A DNA stretch of 64,000 nucleotides from Halarchaeum rubridurum (GCF_014647115.1 NZ_BMOO01000002.1:186001-250000); one strand, 5' to 3'. Shown: positions 8,702 to 17,262, counted from the first letter of the stretch. Translations and numbers: made by a program. The notes: generated by a model from the sequence alone, not told the origin.

Positions 8702-8711
8702 AAATTATATA
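8702..8711. promoter_or_regulatory. Shared bidirectional TATA of thiR and tenA
   Basis: AAATTATATA lies almost midway between the two starts: its centre is about 29 bases from both thiR ATG (8677) and tenA ATG (8736). One AT box could serve both directions, both mRNAs leaderless. The flanking sequence (TTATACC on one side, AGGTGA on the other) is a candidate place for ThiR binding. Confidence 0.55.
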
Positions 8712-8735
8712 GGTGACGATGGCGAGGGGACCGAT

Positions 8736-9401
8736 ATGGGATACACCGAGACGCTGGCCGAGGTCGCCGACCCGATCTGGGACGCCATCGAGGCGCACCC
8801 GATGGTGTCGGGGCTCGGCGACGGCACGCTCGACGTCGAGCCCTTCCGGTACTGGGTGCGACAGGACTACGTCTACCTCGTCGAGTACTGCCGCGTGTTC
8901 GCGTACGGGGCGGCGCGCGCGCCCGACCTCGCCACCCTGCGGCGCTTCGCCGAGCTGCTCGGCGAGACTGCGGAGACCGAGATGGCGCTCCACCGCGAGT
9001 ACGCCGCGGAGTTCGGCATCACCGAGGCCGAACTGGAGGCGACCGAGGCGTCGCCGACCACACGGGCGTACACGGACTTCCTCGTCCGCACCGCCGCGAC
9101 GGGCACCTTCGGCGACCTCGTCGCCGCGCTCCTCCCCTGCATGTGGGGGTTCAACGAGACCGCAAAGCGCCTCGAAGCCGGCGGCCTCCCGGACGACGAG
9201 CGCTACGCCGAGTGGGTCCGCACCTACGCGGGCGACGAGTTCGCCGAGCTCGCCGCGTGGTGCAAGGACCTCATGGACGACGTCGCCGCCGAGTCGAGCG
9301 ACGCCGAGCGCGAGCGCTACCGCGAGATATTCGAGACCTCGGCGCGCTACGAGTACCGCTTCTGGGACGCCGCGTGGCGCGAGGAGGGGTGGGAGGCGTG
9401 A
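8736..9401 (+). CDS. tenA: Aminopyrimidine aminohydrolase TenA, Cys type
   Basis: 221 residues, TenA/thiaminase II fold. The nucleophile is Cys135 in LLPCMWGFN, and the C-terminal segment YEYRFWDAAW supplies the conserved acidic residue. The family hydrolyses aminopyrimidine breakdown products to hydroxymethylpyrimidine for thiamine salvage. ATG 8736 is preceded by the shared TATA. The TGA overlaps the next GTG by 4 bases. First gene of a four-gene salvage operon under likely ThiR control. Confidence 0.92.
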   Translation: MGYTETLAEVADPIWDAIEAHPMVSGLGDGTLDVEPFRYWVRQDYVYLVEYCRVFAYGAARAPDLATLRRFAELLGETAETEMALHREYAAEFGITEAELEATEASPTTRAYTDFLVRTAATGTFGDLVAALLPCMWGFNETAKRLEAGGLPDDERYAEWVRTYAGDEFAELAAWCKDLMDDVAAESSDAERERYREIFETSARYEYRFWDAAWREEGWEA

Positions 9402-10045
9402 GCCACACCGACGACTTGCGCGCCGCGAGCGCGTGGGACGACGCCGTCGAGCACGCGTTCGTCGCCAAACTGGAGGCGGGGACGCTCGACGACGCGGTCT
9501 TCCGGGACTACCTCGAACGCGACTACGCGTTCGTCGAGACCCTCGCGGGCCACCTGGGGCACGCCGTCGCGGACGCCCCCGACATGGCGCGCAAGCGGCG
9601 GTTCGCGGACTTCCTCGCCACCGTCGTCGGCCCCGAGGACGACTACTTCGCCCGGTCGTTCGACGCCCTCCCCGGCCCGGCGCTCGCCGACGCGACCATC
9701 GAGGGCGGCGACGTCGGCGACGCCTTCGCGGACCTGTTCGCACACGCCGCGAGCGTCGGCGGCTACGCGGAGACGCTCGCCGTCCTCGTCCCCGTCGAGT
9801 GGGCCTACCTCGACTGGGCGAGCGGAATCGAGGGCGACCCCGAGGCCGTCTACCACCGCGAGTGGGTCGAGTTGCACGACAACGAGGCGTTCCGGTCGCT
9901 CGTCGCGTGGCTCCGCGAGGAGCTGGAACGGGAACTCGCGGACGTCGGAGAGCGCCGACGGGCGCGCGTCGAGCGCTTCTTCACGCGGGCCGTCGACCTC
10001 GAAGTCGCGTTCTTCGACGCCGCGATGGCGGGTGGGGAGCGATGA
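9398..10045 (+). CDS. TenA-family paralog lacking the active-site Cys
   Basis: 215 residues, clearly TenA-like in order of helices (VFRDYLERDYAFVETLAGHLGHAVADAPD; C-terminal VDLEVAFFDAAM), but the nucleophile position reads LAVLVPVEWAYLDW with no Cys. This matches the TenA_E class, which in plants and bacteria has a salvage role on formylated or amino pyrimidines. Pairing a Cys and a non-Cys TenA in one overlapping operon suggests two successive salvage steps. GTG start in a 4-base overlap with tenA; its TGA overlaps the symporter ATG by 4 bases. Confidence 0.85.
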   Translation: MSHTDDLRAASAWDDAVEHAFVAKLEAGTLDDAVFRDYLERDYAFVETLAGHLGHAVADAPDMARKRRFADFLATVVGPEDDYFARSFDALPGPALADATIEGGDVGDAFADLFAHAASVGGYAETLAVLVPVEWAYLDWASGIEGDPEAVYHREWVELHDNEAFRSLVAWLREELERELADVGERRRARVERFFTRAVDLEVAFFDAAMAGGER

Positions 10046-11523
10046 TCGACGCGACGCTCACGCTCGGCGTCGTCGTCGCCGCGCTCGCCCTCACGGCCCT
10101 CGTCGGGGTGTGGTACGCCAAGCGGGGCGACCTGTCGCTCGACGCGCTGTTGACCGCGCGCGGGAGCGCGAGCGAGGGGACGACCGTCGCCTCCGTCGTC
10201 GGCTCCGTGATGGGCGCGTGGATTCTCCTCAGCCCCGCGGAGGCCGGCGCGGCCTACGGCGGGCTCACGGCCGTCCTCGGCTACGCGCTCGGGAGCGCCG
10301 CGCCGCTCCTCCTCTTCGTCCCCGTCGCCGCGCGCGTCCGCGACGTGATGCCGGACGGCCACTCGCTCACGGAGTACGTCCGCGCGCGCTTCGGGACGAC
10401 CTTCTACCTGTTCGTCGTCGTCGTCTCCGTCTTCTACATGTTCGTCTTCCTCGCGGCGGAGATGACGGGCGTCACCGCGGCGCTCGCGCTCGTCGCCGGC
10501 GTCCCCGCGTGGGCGACCGCGGTCGTCATCGGCGGCTTCGTCCTCGCCTACACCGCCTACGGCGGCCTCGTCGCCAGCCTCGTCACCGACACCGTCCAGA
10601 CCGCCGTCGCGCTCCCACTCCTCGTCGTCGCCGCCGTCGGCGCGCTCTGGCGGCTGGGCGGGACCGACGCCGTCCACGCGACCGCGGCGAGCGAGGCCCC
10701 CCAGCTCATCACGCTCACGAACCCGGCCGCGCTCGCCTTCGGCTTCTACGTTGTCTTCGCCGTCCTCGGCGCGAACGTCCTCCATCAGGGCGTCTGGCAG
10801 CGCATCTGGGCCGCCGAAAGCACGAGCTCGGTGAAGCGCGCGTTCGGCGTCAGCGCCGTCGCCGTCGTCCCGATGATCGTCCTCGCGGGCGTGTTCGGCG
10901 TCGTCGCCGCCGCGCGCGGCCTCGTCGACGGCAACGCCGGCGTCTCCTTCTTCCTCGTCGTGAACGACGTCTTCTCGACGCCGCTCGCGCTCGGCGTCGT
11001 CGTGCTCGCCGTCCTCCTCGTCGCCAGCACCGCCGACACCGTGTTGAACGGTATCGCAAGCGTCGTCACCGTCGACCTCGCGGCGTTCACGGACGCCGAC
11101 GCCGAGACGCTCACGCGGACCGCCCGGGCCGCCACCGTCGTCGTCGCCCTCGCCGCCATCGTCGTCGGCGCGCGCGGCTACGACGTCCTCACGCTCTTCT
11201 TCCTCGCCGACCTCCTCGGTGCCGCTACCTTCGCGCCGTTCGTCCTCGGCCTCTACCTCCCGACGCTCGGCGAACGCGGCGCGCTCCTCGCGTCCGTCTC
11301 GGGGTTGGTCGTCGGTCTCACGTACTTCCCCGGTCTCGGAATCGGGAGCGCGCTCGCCGCCCTCGGCGTCCCCATCACACCCTCGTTCTTCTGGGTGTTC
11401 GTCGGCTCCACGGGTGTCTCCGTCGGGCTCACACTCCTCGCGGCCGCCCTCGGTCGCGACGAGTACGACGTGCGCGCGCTCCGCCGCGTCGGCGAGCGCC
11501 TCACGGAGGTGAACGAACGGTGA
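10042..11523 (+). CDS. Sodium:solute symporter, probable thiamine-precursor uptake
   Basis: 493 residues, about 13 hydrophobic helices, SSS family. The N-terminus runs straight into helix 1 (TLGVVVAALALTALVGVWYAKRG), followed by the family's GSVMGAWILLSPAEAGAAYGG and NVLHQGVWQRIWAAES regions. The gene overlaps the TenA paralog by 4 bases and the small membrane peptide by 4, so it belongs to the thiamine-salvage operon. Transport of a hydroxymethylpyrimidine precursor or thiamine breakdown product is inferred from that context, not from sequence. Confidence 0.85.
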   Translation: MIDATLTLGVVVAALALTALVGVWYAKRGDLSLDALLTARGSASEGTTVASVVGSVMGAWILLSPAEAGAAYGGLTAVLGYALGSAAPLLLFVPVAARVRDVMPDGHSLTEYVRARFGTTFYLFVVVVSVFYMFVFLAAEMTGVTAALALVAGVPAWATAVVIGGFVLAYTAYGGLVASLVTDTVQTAVALPLLVVAAVGALWRLGGTDAVHATAASEAPQLITLTNPAALAFGFYVVFAVLGANVLHQGVWQRIWAAESTSSVKRAFGVSAVAVVPMIVLAGVFGVVAAARGLVDGNAGVSFFLVVNDVFSTPLALGVVVLAVLLVASTADTVLNGIASVVTVDLAAFTDADAETLTRTARAATVVVALAAIVVGARGYDVLTLFFLADLLGAATFAPFVLGLYLPTLGERGALLASVSGLVVGLTYFPGLGIGSALAALGVPITPSFFWVFVGSTGVSVGLTLLAAALGRDEYDVRALRRVGERLTEVNER

Positions 11524-11615
11524 TTTCGACGCTCGGGTTCGCCGCCGTCGTCTGGGGGTCGGTCGTCCTCACCGCCGGCGTCTTCGCGTACGTCCTCCTG
11601 ACGCTCCGACGGTGA
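11520..11615 (+). CDS. 31-residue symporter accessory membrane peptide
   Basis: GTG start at 11520 in a 4-base overlap with the symporter stop; 31 residues with one membrane helix (GFAAVVWGSVVLTAGVFAYV) and a basic end LRR. Small single-helix proteins encoded just after sodium:solute symporters are a recurring arrangement in prokaryotes (small accessory subunits). Size, overlap and hydrophobic pattern support a real gene; its function with this symporter is inferred. Confidence 0.7.
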   Translation: MISTLGFAAVVWGSVVLTAGVFAYVLLTLRR

Positions 11616-11963
11616 GAGCACCCCCTCCCCCTCAGTAGAAGGACCCATATCAAAATAAGAATGTCATTTTGATATGTATATCTACCAGACCGTTGAGAAA
11701 CCGTGGTTGGCATCTCTCCGGATTTTAGCGATTCAAATATCTTTTACCCGCGTATCTCCTCCTAAAGTATATAATAGAAATCAGATAAATCGTAAGAAGG
11801 GTCTTATTTCCGATGATTTTCACGCCGGCCAAAGTGGCCGTCGAGGACGACGGGTCCGCGCCGGCGCGGTGCGTCCATATCGGGCCACCGTCTTCGAGAG
11901 ACGGAGCGTCCGTCGCGTCTGACGAACAGCAGGTACTTCACCGTGGACGACGGTACGTCACGT
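11616..11963. other. 348-bp intergenic region
   Basis: Apart from the inverted repeat at 11646-11676, it holds a strongly AT-rich block (about 11690-11820, including AAGTATATAATAGAAATCAGATAAATC) in GC-rich surroundings. TATA-like sequence near 11767-11773 could start a transcript leading into the IclR gene with a long leader. No convincing open reading frame. Confidence 0.5.
11646..11676. repeat. Perfect 11-bp inverted repeat after the salvage operon
   Basis: CATATCAAAAT at 11646-11656 and ATTTTGATATG at 11666-11676 pair perfectly around a 9-base loop, 31 bases past the small-peptide stop. It may be a terminator structure or an operator; no poly-T run follows directly. Confidence 0.6.
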
Positions 11964-12731
11964 ATGGACGACGACGCCTCGCCGCGGTCGCCGGTGAAGA
12001 CGGCGCAGACGACGCTCCGGGTCGTCGAGGCGCTGAAGGAGCGCGACGGCGCGACCGTCACGGAGGTCGCGGACGACCTCGACCTCCCGAAGAGCAGCGC
12101 CCACAACTACCTCCGGACGCTCGAACACGAGGGGTACGTGGTGAAGGAGGACCAGCAGTACCGAGTGGGGCTGCGCTTCCTCGACCTCGGCGCGCACGCC
12201 CGGACGCGGGAGCCGCTCTACACCGTCGCGAAGCCCGAACTCGAATCGGTGGCGGAGCGGACGGGCGAGCACGCGAACCTCCTCGTCGAGGAGCACGGCC
12301 TCGGTGTCTTCCTCCTGCGCGCGCAGGGCGAGAACGCCGTCGGCGTCAACTCCCACGTCGGCCAGTGCGTCCCGCTGCACACGACGGCGCTCGGGAAGTC
12401 CATCCTCGCGCACCTCCCGGCGGAGCGCCGCGACGAGATTTTCGCGCGTCACGAGCTCGACGCGAAGACGGAGGCGACGATTACGGACCGCGAGACGCTC
12501 GAAGCCGAACTCGCGGAGGTCAGGGAGCACGGCGTCGCGTACGACCGCGAGGAGGGGGTTCGGGGCCTGAAGTGCGTCGCCGTCCCCGTGCTCTCCGACG
12601 AGGAGGTCCTCGGGGCGGTGAGCGTCTCCGGGCCGACGAGTCGGATGGGCGACGAGCGCATCGAGGAGGAACTGCTTCCACAACTCCGCGACGCGGTCAA
12701 CGTCATCGAGCTGAACCGCGCGTACTCCTGA
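11964..12731 (+). CDS. IclR family transcriptional regulator (first of three)
   Basis: 255 residues from ATG 11964 (a GTG at 11943 would add seven residues). Winged HTH at about residues 10-65 (TTLRVVEALKERDGATVTEV, then LPKSSAHNYLRTLEHEGYV) and a C-terminal IclR effector domain (TTALGKSILAHLP; REHGVAYDREEGVRGLKCVAVPV; GAVSVSGPTSRM). The family binds small aromatic or glyoxylate-type ligands and controls catabolic genes. It stands alone upstream of the PDH and catabolic regions. A 24-bp motif shared with the two other IclR loci lies 123 bp past its stop. Confidence 0.9.
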   Translation: MDDDASPRSPVKTAQTTLRVVEALKERDGATVTEVADDLDLPKSSAHNYLRTLEHEGYVVKEDQQYRVGLRFLDLGAHARTREPLYTVAKPELESVAERTGEHANLLVEEHGLGVFLLRAQGENAVGVNSHVGQCVPLHTTALGKSILAHLPAERRDEIFARHELDAKTEATITDRETLEAELAEVREHGVAYDREEGVRGLKCVAVPVLSDEEVLGAVSVSGPTSRMGDERIEEELLPQLRDAVNVIELNRAYS

Positions 12732-12853
12732 GTCGTCGAAAGCGCACGTCCGTTCCCGAGAGCCGAACGAGCTGACGGGTGTCGTCGGTGGCACGCGGAG
12801 ACGACCGGATGCGTGTGTCCGCGTTCCGCGATGCCCCCCGCGAACGCGCCAAA

Positions 12854-12877
12854 TTTTACACACATATCGTTGTAATC
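12854..12877 (+). promoter_or_regulatory. IclR-associated motif, copy 1
   Basis: Begins TTTTACAC (12854-12861), has TAT-CG at 12865-12869 and ends GTAATC (12872-12877). It is 20/24 identical to the copy at 36207-36230. The embedded ATAT at 12864-12867 is 27-30 bases before an ATG at 12894, so it may overlap a core promoter. Confidence 0.6.
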
Positions 12878-12893
12878 TGCTCCGTCGGTAGTG

Positions 12894-12971
12894 ATGGAGC
12901 ACCGGTGGACCGGCACGCACGAGTGGCAGTTCGTCCAGGAGCATTCTCAGTTCGTCTTTACCGAACGATAA
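12894..12971 (+). CDS. Candidate 25-residue protein
   Basis: ATG to TAA, 25 residues rich in Trp, Phe, His and Gln (contains EWQFVQEHSQFVF). Support is indirect: its ATG is at leaderless spacing from the AT core of the 12854 motif, and the stop is followed by a convergent gene end. No family is recognised and a chance frame of this length is possible. Confidence 0.35.
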   Translation: MEHRWTGTHEWQFVQEHSQFVFTER

Positions 12972-13058
12972 CGAGCCATTCGGGAACGGACGCGTGTAGC
13001 TCATCGGCAGTCGGGGCCGTCTTCGTGTCGTGCGACGCCGAGTTCGTCGCTGACGAAC

Positions 13059-14003
13059 TCAGACGACGCGGTTCCACGGCTCGCGGCCGGCCGCGAGCCG
13101 CGTCGCGTTCGTCTCGACGAGGCGGGCGAGTTTCTCGCCGTGGTTCGACGACTGCGCGGCGGCGTGGGGCGTGACGACGACGTCGGAGCGCTCCCAGAGC
13201 GGGGACGACTCGGGGAGCGGTTCCGCCTCGAAGACGTCGAGGGCCGCGCCCGCGAGTTCGCCGGCTTCGAGGGCCGCGAGGAGCGCGTCCTCCTCGACGA
13301 CTTCGCCGCGGCTGACGTTCACGAGGTAGGCGTCGTCGCGCATCGCCGCGAGGACGTCCGCGTCGACGAGCCCGCGCGTGTCGGGCGTCAGCGGCGTCGT
13401 GAGCACGACGAAGCGGCTGTCGGCGACCGCGTGTTCGAGGTCCGTCACGTCGTGGACGGCCTCCAAGCCGAGCTGGGAGACGGGGCGCACGTCGACGCCC
13501 GTGACGGTCATCCCGAGCGCGTTCGCCCGCGACGCGACGCTCTCGCCGAGCTGGCCGAGACCCACGACGCAGACCGACGAGCGCCCGAGTTCGAACGGGC
13601 GCTCGACGGGGAGGCGCGCCCACTCGCCGGCCGCCTGCTGGTCGCGGTACAGGTGGAACCCCTTCGCCAGCGACAGGAGGAGCGCGATGGCGGACTCGCC
13701 GACGAGGTCGCCAGCGACGCCGGTGCTGTTCGTCAACAGAACGCCCGCGTCCTCGTACGCGTCGAGAGGGAAGTCGTCGTAACCCGAGCGGACGCAGTGG
13801 ACCCACTCGACGGCGTCGGGAAACGCGTCGTGGTGGTAGAGCGTCACGACGGCGTCGCAGTCGTCGAGCGCGTCGGCCTCGCGGACGACGTATTCGCGCG
13901 CGTCGTCGGCCGCGGCGAGCAGGTCGCGGAGGTCGCTCGGGTAGCAGGGGTGAGAGCCCCAGTCGTGGATCGCTACGCGGTCGAGGTCGGTTGAGGTCGC
14001 CAT
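13059..14003 (-). CDS. D-2-hydroxyacid dehydrogenase
   Basis: About 314 residues from ATG 14003. NAD-binding VCVVGLGQLGESVASRA near residues 145-160; catalytic Arg in NVSRGEVV, Glu in FEAEPLPE and His in TPHAA. Helix-turn to GVDVRPVSQ suggests NAD(H) or NADP(H) cannot be fixed. Reduces 2-oxoacids or glyoxylate/hydroxypyruvate, or oxidises the D-hydroxyacids; exact substrate unknown. Convergent with the first IclR gene; immediately downstream (in gene order) of nothing obvious, with the E3 gene stop at 14100 on the same strand. Confidence 0.87.
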   Translation of the reverse strand: MATSTDLDRVAIHDWGSHPCYPSDLRDLLAAADDAREYVVREADALDDCDAVVTLYHHDAFPDAVEWVHCVRSGYDDFPLDAYEDAGVLLTNSTGVAGDLVGESAIALLLSLAKGFHLYRDQQAAGEWARLPVERPFELGRSSVCVVGLGQLGESVASRANALGMTVTGVDVRPVSQLGLEAVHDVTDLEHAVADSRFVVLTTPLTPDTRGLVDADVLAAMRDDAYLVNVSRGEVVEEDALLAALEAGELAGAALDVFEAEPLPESSPLWERSDVVVTPHAAAQSSNHGEKLARLVETNATRLAAGREPWNRVV

Positions 14004-14099
14004 ACCCACCCGCTCGCACGCCGCCGCGATAAGCCCTCGCCTCGGTCGACGCGTGCGTCGCGTGTGTCGCGTGTGCCGCGGACGTCGCGGGTTCTCAGC

Positions 14100-15527
14100 T
14101 CACTCGTTCAGCGTGTGAATCGCCTCACCGAGCGCGTTCTCGGCGGCCTCCAGCAGCGTCTCGGAGAGCGTCGGATGCGTGTGTATCGTGCCCGCGAGGT
14201 CGTCGAGGCGCGCGCCCATCTCGACGGCGAGCGCGGCCTCCGCGATCAGTTCGCTGGCCTCCGGGGCGACGATCTGCGCGCCGAGCACGAACCCCGCGTC
14301 CGCCTCGGCGACGATCCGCACGAAGCCCTCCGTCTCGTCCATCGTGAGGGCGCGGCCGTTCGCGCGCAGCGGCATCTCGCCCACGAGCGGGTCGAAGCCG
14401 GCCTCCTCGGCTTCGGCCTCCGTCAGCCCGACCGTCGCGATTTCGGGGTCCGTGAAGACCGCCGCGGGAATCGCGCGGGCGTCGAACGCCGCGTTCTCGC
14501 CCGCGGCGACCTCCGCGGCGACGATGCCCTCCGCGCTGGCCTTGTGCGCGAGCATCGGTTCGCCCGCGACGTCGCCGACGGCGAAGACGTGGTCGAGGTC
14601 GGTCCGCGCCCGGTCGTCCGTCCGGAGGAAGCCATCGTCGTCCGGCGCGAGGTCGATCTCCTCCAGTTCGAGCGTGTCCGTCACGGGTTCGCGTCCGACC
14701 GCGACGAGCACGCGGTCGGCCTCGTAGGTCGACTCGGTCCCGTCCTCCGTCTCCGTGTGGACGGCGATTCGGCCGTCAGACGTCTCCTCCCAGCCACTCG
14801 CGCCCTCGCCGAAGGTGAAGTCGATTCCGAGGTCGTCCGCGCGTCGGCGGACGACGCTCGACACGTCCTCCTCGTAGGCGGGCAGGACGTCGTCCAGCAT
14901 CTCGACGACGGTCACGTCCGCGCCGAGCTTCGCGAACGTCGTCGAGAGCTCCATCCCGATGTAGCCCGCGCCGACCACGACGAGGTCGTCCGGTACCGTC
15001 TCGGCCGCGAGCGCGTCGCGCGACGACCAGACCGGCTCGTCGGCGAAGTCGAACCCCGGAATCTCGACGGGCCGCGAGCCGGTCGCCACGATGGCCTGCT
15101 CGAACTCGACCGTCTCCATCCCCTGCCCCTCGCCGCCGTGTGCGATTCGGACGGTGTGCTCGTCCTCGAACGCCGCCGTCCCCTCGATGAGGTCGACGCC
15201 GTTCGCCTCGCAGAGCTGTTCGACGCCGCCCGTCAGACGGTCGACGACGTCGTCCTTCCACGCCGCGAGTTCGCCCATGTCGACCTCGGGGTCGGCGTAG
15301 ACGCCCATCCCGCTCGCGTTCGCCGCCTCGTCGGCGACGTCCGCGGCCGTGATGAACGCCTTCGAGGGGATACAGCCGTGGTTCAGGCACGCCCCGCCGT
15401 AGTGGTCCTTCTCCACGAGCGTCGTCGCGAGGCCGCGCTGTGCCGCGCGGATCGCGGCCACGTAGCCGCCCGGACCGCCACCGATGACTACCACGTCGGT
15501 CCCGGTCGTAATGTCGCCCATTACCAT
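14100..15527 (-). CDS. lpdA: Dihydrolipoyl dehydrogenase (E3)
   Basis: 475 residues. FAD motif VVVIGGGPGGYVAAI, redox disulfide Cys47/Cys52 in GGACLNHGCIPSK, NAD motif VVVGAGYIGMEL, second FAD motif VFAVGDVAG and the catalytic His-Glu pair in HTHPTLSE near the C-terminus. Reoxidises dihydrolipoamide of E2. An alternative ATG lies two codons in (15521). TATA-like CTTTTTA on the minus strand at 15551-15557 suits a separate leaderless transcript. Downstream of E2 with a 154-bp gap in the E1 alpha-E1 beta-E2-E3 order. Confidence 0.94.
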   Translation of the reverse strand: MVMGDITTGTDVVVIGGGPGGYVAAIRAAQRGLATTLVEKDHYGGACLNHGCIPSKAFITAADVADEAANASGMGVYADPEVDMGELAAWKDDVVDRLTGGVEQLCEANGVDLIEGTAAFEDEHTVRIAHGGEGQGMETVEFEQAIVATGSRPVEIPGFDFADEPVWSSRDALAAETVPDDLVVVGAGYIGMELSTTFAKLGADVTVVEMLDDVLPAYEEDVSSVVRRRADDLGIDFTFGEGASGWEETSDGRIAVHTETEDGTESTYEADRVLVAVGREPVTDTLELEEIDLAPDDDGFLRTDDRARTDLDHVFAVGDVAGEPMLAHKASAEGIVAAEVAAGENAAFDARAIPAAVFTDPEIATVGLTEAEAEEAGFDPLVGEMPLRANGRALTMDETEGFVRIVAEADAGFVLGAQIVAPEASELIAEAALAVEMGARLDDLAGTIHTHPTLSETLLEAAENALGEAIHTLNE

Positions 15528-15681
15528 ACCTCGCCAGTCGCGTTCCTGTGTAAAAAGTTCACCCGGTTTCGCGGGGCCGGCAGGTGCCGAGATGGTGGCC
15601 CCCGTCGGGTCGTCGGGCCGTCAACCCGTCACCCGACCGCGGTCGGCCCGTCACCCAGTTCGTCGACCCGTCACGCCGGCG

Positions 15682-17262
15682 TCACTCCAGCACGAGGCGC
15701 GCGGGGTCCGCGAGGAGCGTCTGGACGTGGTTGGTGAACTGCGCGGCCTCCGCGCCGTCGACGAGCCGGTGGTCGACGGACATCGAGATGGTCATCGTCT
15801 TGCGCGCGACGACCTCGTCGTCAACGACCCACGGGCGCTTCTTGATCGGCCCCATGGCGAAGATGCCGGCCTCCGGGTAGTTGATGATGGGCGAGGAGTA
15901 CTCGCCGCCGATGACGCCGATGTTCGTGATGGTGAACGTCCCGCCGCGCATCGCCTCGCGCGGGAGCGAGCGCTCGCGCGCCTGCGTCGCCAGCTCGTCG
16001 ATCTCGCGTGCGAGCTCCTTCAGCCCCTTCCGGTCCGCGTGCTTGATGACGGGCACGAGGAGGCCGTCGTCGGTCGCCACCGCGATGCCGATGTTGTACT
16101 CGTCGTGGAGGACGATCTCGCCCGCCTCCTCGTCGAGGCTCGCGTTGAGGTACGGCACCTCCTTGAGCGCCGACGTCACGGCCTTCACGACGAACGGGAG
16201 GTAGGTGAGGTTCACGTCCTCCTCGTCGGCGATCTCCGCGAGCTCCGCGCGGAGGTCGACGAGCCCCGAGGCGTCGAACTCGTCGTGGTGGGTGACGTGC
16301 GGTGCCGTGAACTTCGACTGCGCCATCTGCTCGCCGATGGTCCGCCGGATGCCCCGATAGGGGACGCGCTCGCCGCCGGGCGACGCCGCCGCGCCCGCGT
16401 CGCCGGTGTTCGTGCCCGCGCCCGTCCCGCCGGCCGCCGCGCCGGCGCTCGCGCTCGCACCCCGTTCCGCGCTCGCGCCCGTCTCCGCCGCCGACCCGCC
16501 CGACTCGACGTACGCCTCGACGTCCGCGGGCGTGACGAACGGTTCGCCCTCGCGCTCCTCGCTCGCGGGGACGTCGTTGATGTCGACGCCGCGCTCGCGG
16601 GCGAGCCGTCGCGTCGCCGGCATCGCCAGCGTCCGCTCGCGCTTCGTCCCGCCCGCGCTCTCCACGACGACCGGCTCCGCCTCGCTCGGCGTCGCGTCGG
16701 CACCCGACGCCGGTTCGCTCGCACCCGACTCGGACGCCGATTCGGCCGCCCGCCGGACGTCCGACTCCGTCACGCGCCCGCCCGCGCCGGTGCCCTCGAC
16801 CGTCTCGATGTCGACGTCGAGGTCGCGCGCGAGCGAGCGCGTGCTCGGTGCGGCGAAGACGCGTCCGCCGGGCGCGCCGCCCGCCTCGGACGCCTCCGCG
16901 CCGCCCTCCGTCGCCTCGGCCGTCTCCAGCTCCGCGGATTCGGCCTCGACGGTCCCCGCGTCCACAGGCGTGCTCGACTCGTCCGTCTCCGCCTCGGTCC
17001 CGGCCGGTTCGGCGTCGCTCGCGTCGATCTCGAACGTGGCGATGACGTAGTCGACCGGCACCATCTCGCCCTCCTCGGCGTGGAGTTCGGTCACCGTCCC
17101 GTCGTAGGGCGAGGGGACCTCAACGAGCGCCTTGTCCGTCTCGACCTCCGCGATCACCTGGTCCTGCTCGACGTGATCGCCGGGCGCGACGGCCCACGCC
17201 ACCAGCTCGCCCTCCGCGATACCCTCGCCTAAGTCCGGCAGTTCGAACGATTGCTCGACCAT
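15682..17262 (-). CDS. pdhC: Dihydrolipoamide acyltransferase (E2)
   Basis: 526 residues. Lipoyl domain 1-78 with lipoyl-Lys44 in ETDKALVEV; an acidic Thr/Ser/Glu linker; a first peripheral subunit-binding domain near 130-175 (APSTRSLARDLDVDIETVEG); a second near 212-260 (MPATRRLARERGVDINDVPA); an Ala/Gly/Thr linker; then the acyltransferase core from about 300 (YRGIRRTIGEQMAQSKFTAP) to the catalytic DHRLVDG (His about 498). Two binding domains are more than the usual single one. Acyl-group specificity (pyruvate or branched-chain) is not fixed. Starts 151 bp after E1 beta stop, with its own TATA-like CACTAAAAG (minus, 17286-17294). Confidence 0.94.
   Translation of the reverse strand: MVEQSFELPDLGEGIAEGELVAWAVAPGDHVEQDQVIAEVETDKALVEVPSPYDGTVTELHAEEGEMVPVDYVIATFEIDASDAEPAGTEAETDESSTPVDAGTVEAESAELETAEATEGGAEASEAGGAPGGRVFAAPSTRSLARDLDVDIETVEGTGAGGRVTESDVRRAAESASESGASEPASGADATPSEAEPVVVESAGGTKRERTLAMPATRRLARERGVDINDVPASEEREGEPFVTPADVEAYVESGGSAAETGASAERGASASAGAAAGGTGAGTNTGDAGAAASPGGERVPYRGIRRTIGEQMAQSKFTAPHVTHHDEFDASGLVDLRAELAEIADEEDVNLTYLPFVVKAVTSALKEVPYLNASLDEEAGEIVLHDEYNIGIAVATDDGLLVPVIKHADRKGLKELAREIDELATQARERSLPREAMRGGTFTITNIGVIGGEYSSPIINYPEAGIFAMGPIKKRPWVVDDEVVARKTMTISMSVDHRLVDGAEAAQFTNHVQTLLADPARLVLE

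Larger units (their letters stand above)
12732..13058. other. 327-bp intergenic region between convergent genes
   Basis: Lies between the convergent IclR and hydroxyacid dehydrogenase genes. A purely convergent gap would not be expected to contain promoter-like sequence, yet it has the IclR-associated motif at 12854-12877 and a candidate 25-codon gene at 12894-12971. Confidence 0.6.
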
